Assembly: GCF_004000925.1 (NCBI RefSeq)
Contig: NZ_BIME01000006.1
Location: 335,352 to 399,351 of the forward strand
DNA: 64,000 nt
Origin: Paenibacillus illinoisensis NBRC 15959
GTDB taxonomy: Bacteria; Bacillota; Bacilli; Paenibacillales; Paenibacillaceae
Direction of reading: 5' to 3'
The first letter of the stretch is position 1. Every line of letters begins with the position of its first letter. Under the pieces are notes generated by a model, which had not been told where the DNA came from, ran no database searches, and was given only the letters and a program-made list of their open reading frames with translations. Positions 46,151-53,924 of the stretch are shown one piece after another. The translations under genes were made by a program, and so were the position numbers.

Positions 46151-46549
46151 ATGCGTGACCGCAAATCGGGATATGGCCATTGCCCGAATGAAGAAGGTTG
46201 TCCCGTCGAGTATACGTTGGATGTCATTGGCGGCAAGTGGAAGGGTGTACTTTTGTATCATATGATTGAAGGCCCTGTACGATTTAACGAGTTTCGCAGA
46301 ATATGTCCGACCATTACGCAGAGAATGCTGACGCTACAGCTTCGAGAGCTTGAAGAAGACGGGATCGTGCACCGTGAGGTGTACCCGCAAGTTCCTCCCA
46401 AAGTGGAATACTCGCTATCGGAATTCGGACGCACATTAGTGCCGATCATTATGGAAATGAAAATCTGGGGAGAAAAACACAAAAATTTATCAAATGCTGC
46501 TTCTAGACAGACAGAAAACGTGGTTGAATCCGTAGTGGATTCGATGTGA
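46151..46549 (+). CDS. HxlR-family transcriptional regulator
   Basis: 132 residues with the HxlR winged helix: CPVEYTLDVIGGKWKGVLLYHMIEGPVRF, RICPTITQRMLTLQLRELEEDGIVHREVYPQVPPKVEYSLSE. The conserved Cys in GCPVEY may sense thiol-reactive compounds as in related regulators. It probably controls the divergent oxidoreductase. GAGGA upstream of the ATG. Confidence 0.93.
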   Translation: MRDRKSGYGHCPNEEGCPVEYTLDVIGGKWKGVLLYHMIEGPVRFNEFRRICPTITQRMLTLQLRELEEDGIVHREVYPQVPPKVEYSLSEFGRTLVPIIMEMKIWGEKHKNLSNAASRQTENVVESVVDSM

Positions 46550-46627
46550 CCTTCGATGGTCAATTTGATAAGTACCTTATAGTGTTACTATTTAAAGTGT
46601 TTAATTAATTACAATCTTCGTTATAGT

Positions 46628-46715
46628 TCATTGAACTAACGGGTAATGATAGCTCAATAATAACCATGAAAGCAGCTGATCCATGTGATCGGCTGCTTTT
46701 GTTCAGTTTACGTGC
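46628..46715 (+). repeat. Dispersed triple-hairpin repeat
   Basis: Left module AACTAACGGGTAATGATAGCTCAATA, central hairpin AGCAGCTGATC...GATCGGCTGC and TTTTGTTCAGTTTACG. It terminates the HxlR gene. Confidence 0.8.
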
Positions 46716-46852
46716 AAAATATTACTCAAAACAAGAAGTACTCGGCCTATATAAAAGGTTCCTTAAAAGATATAAAGAATAAAAAGATATTCAACCAAAT
46801 CTCATCTAAGTGTGGTGGCTTTGAAAAAAAATAATAAAAAGGGGGAGACAAA

Positions 46853-47659
46853 GTGACTCAGGAAGAAGTATTGAAGGGTGGAAATGTGAACCACATTATA
46901 CGAAAGGAGAATATGGTTCTCCGTCCCACTGGTTATTGGAGTCCGAGTGTTCATGAGCTCCTCAAACATTTAGAGAAGCAAGGATTTGAGGGAGCACCAA
47001 GATTTCTCGGAATCGACGACTCTGACCGTGAAATATTATCATTTATTCCAGGAGAAGTCCCAGGAAACGAGTACCCTGAGCTTGAACCCTACATGTGGTC
47101 AGATGAAACGCTTGTGGGTTTAGCATGTCTTTTACGCCGTTTTCATGATGCGACTGAAGGATCAACTCTCTTGGCTAATGGCGAGTGGCAGCTTAGTTAT
47201 GTCGACGAGCGTGAGCACGAAGTGATATGCCATAATGACGCTGCGTTGTATAACGTTGTCTTTCAAAATGAGAATCCTGCAGCGCTGATTGATTTTGACA
47301 TGGCTGGCCCCGGTCCCCGCATGTGGGACATTGCGTATACCCTTTATACATCGGTTCCACTTGCCAGCTTCCAGCCTAACCATACCTCGGAAAAAACGGT
47401 AGTATACCAAACGGATTTGCACTCTAGAGAGCGAAGTCGACGAATCCATCTGTTTTTCGAATCATATGGAATTCCCATCCCTAATGAACTGTGTCAGTGG
47501 ATTATTCAACGATTGACAACGATGTGTGATACGTTAAGGAATGGTGCTGCCGAAGGGAATTTGGCCTTTCAAAAAATGGTGGATGAAGGACACTTGGCTC
47601 ACTATGAGAGCGAGATTGGATTTGTAACAGATCATTTCAATGATTGGATGAAGAATTAA
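46853..47659 (+). CDS. Aminoglycoside phosphotransferase-like kinase
   Basis: 268 residues of the APH/choline-kinase fold. Brenner motif VICHNDAALYNV with catalytic Asp, metal-binding ALIDFDMAGPGPRMWD, FIPGEVPGNEYPEL and LLRRFHDAT are typical of the phosphotransferase enzyme family (pfam APH). Resistance to a particular aminoglycoside cannot be inferred. Start GTG with GGGGGAGA upstream. A 75-base fragment of this gene, with a frameshift, recurs at 49839-49912. Confidence 0.85.
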   Translation: MTQEEVLKGGNVNHIIRKENMVLRPTGYWSPSVHELLKHLEKQGFEGAPRFLGIDDSDREILSFIPGEVPGNEYPELEPYMWSDETLVGLACLLRRFHDATEGSTLLANGEWQLSYVDEREHEVICHNDAALYNVVFQNENPAALIDFDMAGPGPRMWDIAYTLYTSVPLASFQPNHTSEKTVVYQTDLHSRERSRRIHLFFESYGIPIPNELCQWIIQRLTTMCDTLRNGAAEGNLAFQKMVDEGHLAHYESEIGFVTDHFNDWMKN

Positions 47660-47665
47660 GTATTC

Positions 47666-47733
47666 TACTAACGGGAAACTTTAGTTGAAAAGCTACGAGT
47701 AGTCTGCGAATTAGCAGGCTGCTTATTTTTTTG
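47666..47733 (+). repeat. Dispersed triple-hairpin repeat, diverged copy
   Basis: CTAACGGGAAACTTTAGTTGAA followed by a diverged hairpin ending AGCAGGCTGCTTATTTTTTTG. Terminates the phosphotransferase gene. Confidence 0.65.
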
Positions 47734-47836
47734 CGGTAATAAAAGTTAGTTTTGAAGCATTTTGAGTTGGTGTATTTGTTGATTGCTTGGAAATAGCCAC
47801 AAAAGCAGGTTGGAGGGAACTGCCAAAGTTTTTTAA

Positions 47837-48799
47837 CTATACTGTGAGTCGTTCAACTAATTTAACTGCTATTTCTTCGCATGAAAGAACTTCATCACTA
47901 ATTGCCCGAAGTAATAACTTTCTTCCCATTTCCACTAGAGGTATTTCAATTGTAGTAATATTCATAATTTTAGCTATTGGTTGATTGTCAAACCCTATAA
48001 CTGCCAGGTCATCTGGTATTGAAATTCCCTTTTCCTTACTGCATGTAACTATTCCTGCAGCTACTTGGTCGTTTGAAACTAATAAAGCTGAGGGAGGATT
48101 ATTCATATTTATTAATTTTTCAACAATCTCCTGCCCATTCTCGAAATCATAGTTGTCTGAGAAAATATATTCACTTTCAAATGGTTCGTTGAGCTTTTTA
48201 AAAAAGTCCCTATAGGCTGTTATCCTTTGCACACCGTTCGTTCCCGCTTTTCTCCCCACGCAAATGCCTATCTTTCTATGACCTTTAGAATACAAATACT
48301 CTAAACCCTTGGAGAAACTTTTATAGTGATCCATATATACTGAAGAAACTTTTCTGTCTCCCGTATTTTCACAAAAGATGATTGGACCATAATCTAAATA
48401 GGTATCTATAACATCCCATTTGCAAATTCTGGAACATATGATCAAAGCGTCGATTTGCTTTTGTTTTAACATATCTAATGCTTCAATTTCCCTATTTTCT
48501 TCATAATTAGTCTGGAACAAAACCATCTTATAGTTAGAATTCAATGCCTCGTTTGCGATACCCTCGACGATTAAAGCAAAAAATGGATGATTAAAAAATG
48601 GGATTGCAACACCGATTAGAAAGGTTTTTCCTTTACTTAAATGGACGGCATTTATGTTTTTTTCATATTTGCTTGTCTCAATAGCTCGTCTAACCGCTTC
48701 TATTTTTTCTAAGCTTACATACGGCTGATTATTAATTACACGGGATACGGTTGTAATTGAGACGCCTGCCATTTTTGCGATATCTCTTATGTTTGCCAT
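47837..48799 (-). CDS. LacI-family transcriptional regulator
   Basis: 320 residues: HTH NIRDIAKMAGVSITTVSRVINN, hinge, then a sugar-binding-like core (GVAIPFFNHPFFALIVEGI, DALIICSR, SALLVSNDQVAAGIV, AVIGFDNQPIAKI). The ATG at 48799 has AAAGGAG eight bases upstream; 68 codons further upstream in frame are not part of the gene. No sugar transport or catabolic gene is adjacent; only a divergent small membrane protein. A palindrome in the shared upstream region may be its operator. Confidence 0.92.
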   Translation of the reverse strand: MANIRDIAKMAGVSITTVSRVINNQPYVSLEKIEAVRRAIETSKYEKNINAVHLSKGKTFLIGVAIPFFNHPFFALIVEGIANEALNSNYKMVLFQTNYEENREIEALDMLKQKQIDALIICSRICKWDVIDTYLDYGPIIFCENTGDRKVSSVYMDHYKSFSKGLEYLYSKGHRKIGICVGRKAGTNGVQRITAYRDFFKKLNEPFESEYIFSDNYDFENGQEIVEKLINMNNPPSALLVSNDQVAAGIVTCSKEKGISIPDDLAVIGFDNQPIAKIMNITTIEIPLVEMGRKLLLRAISDEVLSCEEIAVKLVERLTV

Positions 48800-48832
48800 T
48801 TGTTCTCCTTTTAAATTTTTTGCGCTTGCTCT

Positions 48833-48843
48833 GAAACGCTTTC
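48833..48843. promoter_or_regulatory. LacI-type operator candidate
   Basis: GAAACGCTTTC (read GAAAGCGTTTC on the other strand) has the AARCGYTT-like core of LacI/cre sites and lies between the LacI gene and the divergent small gene. Confidence 0.5.
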
Positions 48844-48893
48844 CATAATCTAAACTTTTATCAATATGTATATAAAGTTTAGGAGGTACTTGT

Positions 48894-49049
48894 ATGGTTA
48901 TCGTGTTGGGCTTATTGAGTTTAATCTCTATGTGTGCTTGTATCTTAATTTTAGCATCATTAGCTATATCACTACATGAAAGAAAGCAGGAAACAGATAA
49001 CAAGAATGAACCTTTCAGTTATTTATTTGAAGTATATAATGAAAAATAA
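48894..49049 (+). CDS. Small single-TM membrane protein (51 aa)
   Basis: 51 residues beginning MVIVLGLLSLISMCACIL, a single hydrophobic helix of about 25 residues, then a charged tail (HERKQETDNKNEPFSYLFEV). AGGAGGT lies eight bases upstream of the ATG. Divergent from the LacI regulator, whose operator candidate lies between them, so it may be the regulated gene or a leader. No family recognised. Confidence 0.6.
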   Translation: MVIVLGLLSLISMCACILILASLAISLHERKQETDNKNEPFSYLFEVYNEK

Positions 49050-49109
49050 TTACTTGAATAATGTCAATTTATATTTACTAAAAATATTTTTATGAAAAGA
49101 GGAAGAATA

Positions 49110-49616
49110 ATGAGCGATAAACAAGTAACTCTACATGCTTTTGAAACAGAATACATTAAAGAACTGCATCACTGGTTGAATGACTCCGTTTCTATTTCCA
49201 TGGTTGGAAGAACTCCATTGACCTATGAACAAACTGTGAATCATGTGGAGAAAAAACGTCAGGACGGAGATCTTTTATTAGCTATAAAAAATGAAGAAAA
49301 GCGTCTAATTGGATGGGTTTTTCTTCAAAATATAGAACTTGAACATGGTAGAGCAAGTATTGGTATCTTGTTAGCTCCAGAAGCACGTGGACAAGGTTAT
49401 GGAGAACCTGCTATGAAGCAAATGATTGACATTGGCTTTAAGCAGCTACGTTTAAATAAAATTTACTTAACAACTAGAGGTGTTAATAAACAAGCTATTC
49501 GTTTGTATAAGAAAGTGGGATTTATTGTGGAAGGGGAGTTAAGGAAACATGCTTTTTTTGAGGGGGAATTTCACGATACATATATTATGGGGGTTTTAGC
49601 GTCTGAATGGGATTGA
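49110..49616 (+). CDS. GNAT acetyltransferase
   Basis: 168 residues: RASIGILLAPEARGQGYGEPAMKQMI carries the acetyl-CoA pyrophosphate loop (RGQGYG), then LNKIYLTTRGVNKQAIRLYKKVGFIVEGELRKHAFFEGEFHDTYIMG, as in SpeG/RimL-like enzymes. ATG 49110 follows GAGGAAG; the ATG 18 bases earlier has no ribosome site. A/T-rich, like its neighbours. Confidence 0.9.
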   Translation: MSDKQVTLHAFETEYIKELHHWLNDSVSISMVGRTPLTYEQTVNHVEKKRQDGDLLLAIKNEEKRLIGWVFLQNIELEHGRASIGILLAPEARGQGYGEPAMKQMIDIGFKQLRLNKIYLTTRGVNKQAIRLYKKVGFIVEGELRKHAFFEGEFHDTYIMGVLASEWD

Positions 49617-49838
49617 GTTTTTTGTGTTCAGACATGGGTACTTTAAGCACATATCCAATAGTTGAGTTACTCGTTAAAAGTGGACTGTATCCCAATTGAT
49701 AGACGCCATCTAGCAATTAAGGTGGTTCATTGAAGCTCTAGAAGCTGGATTAGAGGGTTATGCTTGAAAAACGCCTACTAAAAAGGTTGAATACCTTACG
49801 CTGCATTCATCTGCAAAAACAGTTTATCGAAGCTATGG
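49617..49838. other. Intergenic region, decayed sequence
   Basis: No intact gene. Broken codon stretches read in all frames and lead into the phosphotransferase fragment at 49839. Confidence 0.35.
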
Positions 49839-49912
49839 ATGGTGCTGCCGAAGGAAATTTGGCCTTTCAAAAAAATGGTGGATGAAGGACACTTGGCCCA
49901 CTATGAGAGCAA
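49839..49912 (+). pseudogene. Fragment of the aminoglycoside phosphotransferase-like gene
   Basis: About 74 bases nearly identical to 47541-47613 of the intact gene (codons for GAAEGNLAFQ and the following DEGHLAHYES), with one extra A in the A run that shifts the frame and only a few substitutions. It is out of context, with unrelated sequence on both sides, and is followed by a terminator hairpin. A relic of a duplication or recombination. Confidence 0.85.
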
Positions 49913-49931
49913 ACTTTAGATTAATATAAAT

Positions 49932-49966
49932 AGAGCGACAGTTGGTCTTTAGGATCGACTGTTTTT
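49932..49966 (+). terminator. Terminator hairpin after the gene fragment
   Basis: ACAGTTGGTC pairs with GATCGACTGT (with two G-U pairs), loop TTTAG, followed by six T. Confidence 0.7.
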
Positions 49967-50146
49967 TGTTGAGAATCCATTTACACAGCCTAGCTATGTT
50001 TCTTCCATATACACCTTGTTACTGCAGAGGAACAGCTTTGACGAAGAAAAGCTAATATTAAGGGCTATTGAAAAAGTTTTTTTCTACTGAACCTTTTCCC
50101 GCACGGGAGCGAATTAAGATTTGTATCACGTTCAGGAGGGGCCCCC

Positions 50147-50713
50147 ATGAATGATAAAGAGTTAATTCAATCGCTTGAAAAAGCAATACTTGGTGATGAG
50201 TCAGCTTTCCAGCTGGTCTATCAGGCGACTCACCAAGATGTCTATCGGACCGTTGCTTTTCTCGTCTACAACAAACAGGACATTGAGGAAATTGTGAATG
50301 AAGTATACATGCACATGTGGCGGTCATATCAGAAATACGACCCTAATCGACCGTTCCGGTTTTGGTTGCACGGGATCACAGTCCATCTTGTACAGGATTG
50401 GAAAAGAAAGACCTGGAGACGAATTCGCCTTTTTGAACGAAATCGCCAGATGACTTGTGAACAACAGTTCGACTGGACGGACAAAGTAGTCTTGCAGTCC
50501 GAAACGCAGCATGAGCTCTTTAGCCTTGTCCGCCAGTTATCGTACAAACTACGTGTGGTCGTCATCCTGCGCTATTTTCACGATTATACCTTGGAAGAAA
50601 TTGCGGACATGTTGCAGATCCCCGTTGGCACAGTTAAATCCAGGCATCATCTAGCCCGGAAAGAACTCCGGAAACGATTTACAATGACAGGAGGAGACGT
50701 GTATGTCCATTGA
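50147..50713 (+). CDS. ECF-type RNA polymerase sigma factor
   Basis: 188 residues: region 2 (FQLVYQATHQDVYRTVAFLVYNKQDIEEIVNEVYMHMWRSYQKY, FRFWLHGITVHLVQDW) and region 4 (LVRQLSYKLRVVVILRYFHDYTLEEIADMLQIPVGTVKSRHHLARKEL). GGAGGGG precedes the ATG. It overlaps the next gene, a membrane protein with a short cytoplasmic N-terminus, by 11 bases, as for sigma/anti-sigma pairs. Confidence 0.92.
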   Translation: MNDKELIQSLEKAILGDESAFQLVYQATHQDVYRTVAFLVYNKQDIEEIVNEVYMHMWRSYQKYDPNRPFRFWLHGITVHLVQDWKRKTWRRIRLFERNRQMTCEQQFDWTDKVVLQSETQHELFSLVRQLSYKLRVVVILRYFHDYTLEEIADMLQIPVGTVKSRHHLARKELRKRFTMTGGDVYVH

Positions 50714-51206
50714 CAAAGAGTTGAGTGATGAACTTCGCCAAGTGGCGGATTCGATGCAATGCCCACCGGAGTTGTATGGACGTGTACGACAGTCCTATCA
50801 ACACTATGTTAAAGAGAAGAGAGGTAGATCTCCTATGAAAAAACGCATAATCGCCGGTATTGCTGCAGTAGCAATCCTCATTCCGTCAGCCGCATTTGCT
50901 GCTTCCTATTTGGCCGATGATATTTTTGGTTCTTCTTCGACCATTGAACAGAAAGGTGGTACAGAAGAAGACTATCAAGAAATTGAAGGGATGCTTCAGG
51001 CAGCAAAAGGCAAGCTTACCGAAGATGAGTTTAAAGAATATATGGAACTGACAAAGCAGTTGATGGTATTAAAGCTGAAGATCACTGATGAAAATGGGGT
51101 CAGTCATGAGGAGAAATTGACCCAAAAAGAGCAGCAGCAATTTGAGCAACTAGCCTCCAAGTTGTCCCCGTATTTCGAGAAGATTAACGAAACGGTCAAG
51201 CCGTAA
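50703..51206 (+). CDS. Putative anti-sigma factor (DUF3600-like)
   Basis: 167 residues: N-terminal cytosolic part of about 45 residues, one TM segment (IIAGIAAVAILIPSAAFAA), then an acidic, helical outside domain (EEDYQEIEGMLQAAKGKLTEDEFKEYMEL). DUF3600-type layout known from proteins paired with ECF sigma factors. Co-translated with the sigma gene. Role as its inhibitor is inference from position and topology. Confidence 0.8.
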   Translation: MSIDKELSDELRQVADSMQCPPELYGRVRQSYQHYVKEKRGRSPMKKRIIAGIAAVAILIPSAAFAASYLADDIFGSSSTIEQKGGTEEDYQEIEGMLQAAKGKLTEDEFKEYMELTKQLMVLKLKITDENGVSHEEKLTQKEQQQFEQLASKLSPYFEKINETVKP

Positions 51207-51238
51207 TAATGAAAGCAGGAACCCGTTTGTATTTAGCA

Positions 51239-51335
51239 TTCAACTAACGTAGAAACGAGAGCTCATAAGACCAAGGAAGCAGCTGATCAATATGATTGGC
51301 TGCTTTTGTTCAACTAACGGGCAGGTTAGCTCAAT
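51239..51335 (+). repeat. Dispersed triple-hairpin repeat, complete copy
   Basis: Left CAACTAACG...AGAGCTCATAAG, central AGCAGCTGATCAATATGATTGGCTGCTTTTG, right CAACTAACGGGCAGGTTAG. Terminates the sigma/anti-sigma operon. Confidence 0.85.
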
Positions 51336-51446
51336 GCCATATTGTAAAAACTGATGTAACTTTTGTTGACTGTGAGGCGTTGTTAATAACGAGAAACATT
51401 TTATAGGTTTTACAATAACTAATTAAGGGATACGAGGGATTAAACT

Positions 51447-51956
51447 GTGAATAAAAAGGGTCATATTTTTGCTGTTTTATCTTTAACTTTAATAATAGCG
51501 ACCGTAACTGCCTGTGATTCATCAAGTCCAGCTCAAGAGAATACATCTAATCCAAAGTCTGGTGAACTATCAAGTAAGTCGGCAAGTACAACCCTTACTA
51601 ATTCTTTAAGCGAAGAAGAGAATAAACCCTCCCACTACATTGCTTCTGGAGGAGCAACTGTACAGCAACCTTTTTCAGTAGATCCGGGATTTGTACATAT
51701 AAGACTTCTAATGAAGAACAATAGTAGCCATGAAGTCAATGTTAGTTTAACGCACTTAGATACCAGTAATCTGTATTTCGCTAGAACAATTGCTGCCGGG
51801 GAATCCCTTGATTGGATAAATTTTAATGAAGGTTTCGAACAAGGCATGCTTAATGGAGGTTATGTACTCCAATGGAGTGGTGGTGGTTATAGTGTTGATG
51901 GAGAAGTATGGGGATCAGCTGGTTCAGAATCGGAATTTGTTCATCTATCTTATTGA
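51447..51956 (+). CDS. Lipoprotein of unknown function
   Basis: 169 residues with lipobox VTAC (Cys23), a Ser-rich linker, then a beta-rich domain (FVHIRLLMKNNSSHEVNVSLTHLD, RTIAAGESLDWINF, NGGYVLQWSGGGYSVDGEVWG). GTG start with GAGGG upstream. No family recognised, but the size and beta character recall the secreted protein at 59348-59761. The stop codon lies next to the left end of a dispersed repeat. Confidence 0.75.
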   Translation: MNKKGHIFAVLSLTLIIATVTACDSSSPAQENTSNPKSGELSSKSASTTLTNSLSEEENKPSHYIASGGATVQQPFSVDPGFVHIRLLMKNNSSHEVNVSLTHLDTSNLYFARTIAAGESLDWINFNEGFEQGMLNGGYVLQWSGGGYSVDGEVWGSAGSESEFVHLSY

Positions 51957-52048
51957 CCTAACGGGATATTAGCAAAATAAATAATAAGAAGGGCAGCTGG
52001 TCTTAGTGATCGGCTGCCTTGTTCAGCTAACGGGCAGTGTACTCAATA
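51957..52048 (+). repeat. Dispersed triple-hairpin repeat, complete copy
   Basis: CCTAACGGGATATTAGC, hairpin GGCAGCTGGTC...GATCGGCTGCCTTG, then CAGCTAACGGGCAGTGTACTCAATAG. Begins directly at the stop of the lipoprotein gene. Confidence 0.8.
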
Positions 52049-52112
52049 GATTGATGACTCTTGTATACATATGACCCTTCAGAACGTTGTAAAGATTGAA
52101 GGGAGGTTGGAA

Positions 52113-52607
52113 GTGGATAATGAGCGGATGTTGCAGCTAATGCAGAATAAAATGAAGCATATTCAGCAGTACTTGATTCGCTTGGGAGCGAGCAGGGCTG
52201 ACGCCGAAGATATTATTCAGGACACGGTATATAAAGGGCTCCTTTATCTTGATTCCATCGTGCCAGAAAAGTTCTCAGCCTGGCTATACCGGGTAGCGCT
52301 CAATCGATATTATGATATGCTTCGCAAGCGAAAAAGAATTGAGTGGTTAGATCAAGAGCCAACCGTGGAAGGTAATGAAATCCCGGAGGAAATCCTGTTG
52401 CGTAAGGAACGGAGAGAAGAGATCGAGCATGTGATGGATGCACTGAATCCAATCTATAAGCAGTTGCTCATTATGAAATACGAGCTTAATTTCAGTTATC
52501 GAGAAATCTCCGATCTGGTAGGTATGCGAGAGGAGATGGTAAAGACATATTTATTTCGGGCGCGCAAGCAATTTCAGAAAAAGTATGGAGGATTATACGA
52601 TGAATGA
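52113..52607 (+). CDS. ECF-type RNA polymerase sigma factor
   Basis: 164 residues: region 2 (QQYLIRLGASRADAEDIIQDTVYKGLLYLDSI, FSAWLYRVALNRYYDMLRKRKR) and region 4 (ALNPIYKQLLIMKYELNFSYREISDLVGMREEMVKTYLFRARKQF). GTG 52113 has GGGAGG six bases upstream; an in-frame ATG at 52071 does not. Overlaps the anti-sigma gene by eight bases. Resembles SigM/SigY-type regulators of envelope stress. Confidence 0.9.
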   Translation: MDNERMLQLMQNKMKHIQQYLIRLGASRADAEDIIQDTVYKGLLYLDSIVPEKFSAWLYRVALNRYYDMLRKRKRIEWLDQEPTVEGNEIPEEILLRKERREEIEHVMDALNPIYKQLLIMKYELNFSYREISDLVGMREEMVKTYLFRARKQFQKKYGGLYDE

Positions 52608-53583
52608 TGAAAAGTCAAACTTTGATGATGGAGCTGAGCTGTCGTTACTAGTTAGAAGGGCACGACGTCGAACGATTTTAAGAAACATTAGTATTTCGTT
52701 TGCAATTACGCTATTTATTCTTACCGGAGGGTGGTTTTTAAATTTACAATTGCAGTACAGAAGTTCAGACAATGCACTGCGTGACATTGAGAAGCTCAAA
52801 GCAATCAGTGGTCCCAACCAGTATGTTTTAGGTTCTCAATTTGACTACGGCTTTCTTCATGGAACCCTTGACTATCGAACGTATAAGCTTGTAGAGGGAG
52901 TACCGGTCATCTGGGGTGAGGAAACATACGAATTTAGTTCATGGGGTAGTTTTTCACGCCCACCTGGAGATTATTCTTACTTGCAACTTCCAGACCCGGT
53001 CATGAAAGAAAAGGGATTTAAATATGAAAGACCCTTTAATCGCTACAATGGTGAACGGGAGATGATGTTCTACCTTCCACTTGTGAAGTACGAGAACTAT
53101 CTTAACGAGCTTCCAAAGCTTAATGAGATGAGTGAACAGAAGTTGGTTGAGTTGGGTATCTCCCTCGACACGAATTATACTGTAAAGCAGATTGAGTCTA
53201 TGCTACCAAATGGTGTGCATCCAGTGTGGTATTGGGTAGATACTTATTCAACTTTAGAACCATATACTGGCGATCGGATGCTCGATGGAACCATGCCACA
53301 AAGGGCAAGTAGCGTCTATGGATTCGGAATTCATCCAAAAGATAATGATGTCTCTGAAAAGAATTTTCTTGAGGGACTGGAAGACGGAATACAAACCAAT
53401 GGAAAATACCAACATGAGTTTGAGCGCATTTACGATTATTTGCGTAAAGACAAGGAGAAACCAGATACAAGTGACGTACGAATATTAGGCGTCGTAGTAA
53501 CAGGGACGGCTGACAGCCTGAAGGCACTGCAGGCGCAAAAATATGTGAAAGCAGCCGTACTAGGGGCAATTGTCGATAAGTGA
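52600..53583 (+). CDS. Anti-sigma factor with sigma-regulator N and C domains
   Basis: 327 residues: cytosolic N-terminus (about 1-30; LSLLVRRARRRTILRNIS), one TM (ISFAITLFILTGGWFLN), then a 280-residue outside domain with SQFDYGFLHGTLDYRTYKLVEGVPVIWG and the C-terminal DVRILGVVVTGTADSLKALQ, matching the sigma-factor-regulator N/C families. ATG 52600 follows TGGAGG by eight bases and the gene overlaps the sigma stop. It should sequester the sigma factor at the membrane. Confidence 0.88.
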   Translation: MNDEKSNFDDGAELSLLVRRARRRTILRNISISFAITLFILTGGWFLNLQLQYRSSDNALRDIEKLKAISGPNQYVLGSQFDYGFLHGTLDYRTYKLVEGVPVIWGEETYEFSSWGSFSRPPGDYSYLQLPDPVMKEKGFKYERPFNRYNGEREMMFYLPLVKYENYLNELPKLNEMSEQKLVELGISLDTNYTVKQIESMLPNGVHPVWYWVDTYSTLEPYTGDRMLDGTMPQRASSVYGFGIHPKDNDVSEKNFLEGLEDGIQTNGKYQHEFERIYDYLRKDKEKPDTSDVRILGVVVTGTADSLKALQAQKYVKAAVLGAIVDK

Positions 53584-53617
53584 CGTAATGACTATGTCAT
53601 GAATAGCAATATTTATT

Positions 53618-53641
53618 ACGCTAACGGGCAGTTTTGCTAAA
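53618..53641 (+). repeat. Dispersed triple-hairpin repeat, right-end fragment
   Basis: ACGCTAACGGGCAGTTTTGC matches the right module; no central hairpin follows in this copy. Confidence 0.55.
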
Positions 53642-53744
53642 TAGATCTGCTGAGTAGTGGAGCATCTGGCCTCTCACGGTTGGTTGCAGACAAGAAAGAT
53701 TAAAAATTGTAAGGTAAAGGAGAAATCCGGCAGATACGATTGCG

Positions 53745-53790
53745 ATTAAAAACTACCCATGACGCACATGCGTCATGGGTAGTTTTTAAT
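53745..53790. terminator. Very strong bidirectional terminator
   Basis: ATTAAAAACTACCCATGACGC and its exact complement on the right form a 21-bp perfect stem with a 4-base loop (ACAT). Serves the sigma/anti-sigma operon and the convergent sigma-like gene. Confidence 0.92.
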
Positions 53791-53924
53791 CATTTTCATA
53801 CGTTCAGGAGGGGGATGTGGTGAAATAGCAATGTCCTAATCACTTCGTAGGACAGACAGAGTTTTGTGTAAAAATGTCCACCGCCCGGGAACGGCCATTC
53901 TTCGTATACATTTCTCGAACCGAC

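Noticed and set aside
46853..47659. Naming the kinase as a specific aminoglycoside resistance enzyme
   Set aside because: Only fold motifs (HND, IDFD) are visible; no subgroup-specific residues support a defined drug substrate.
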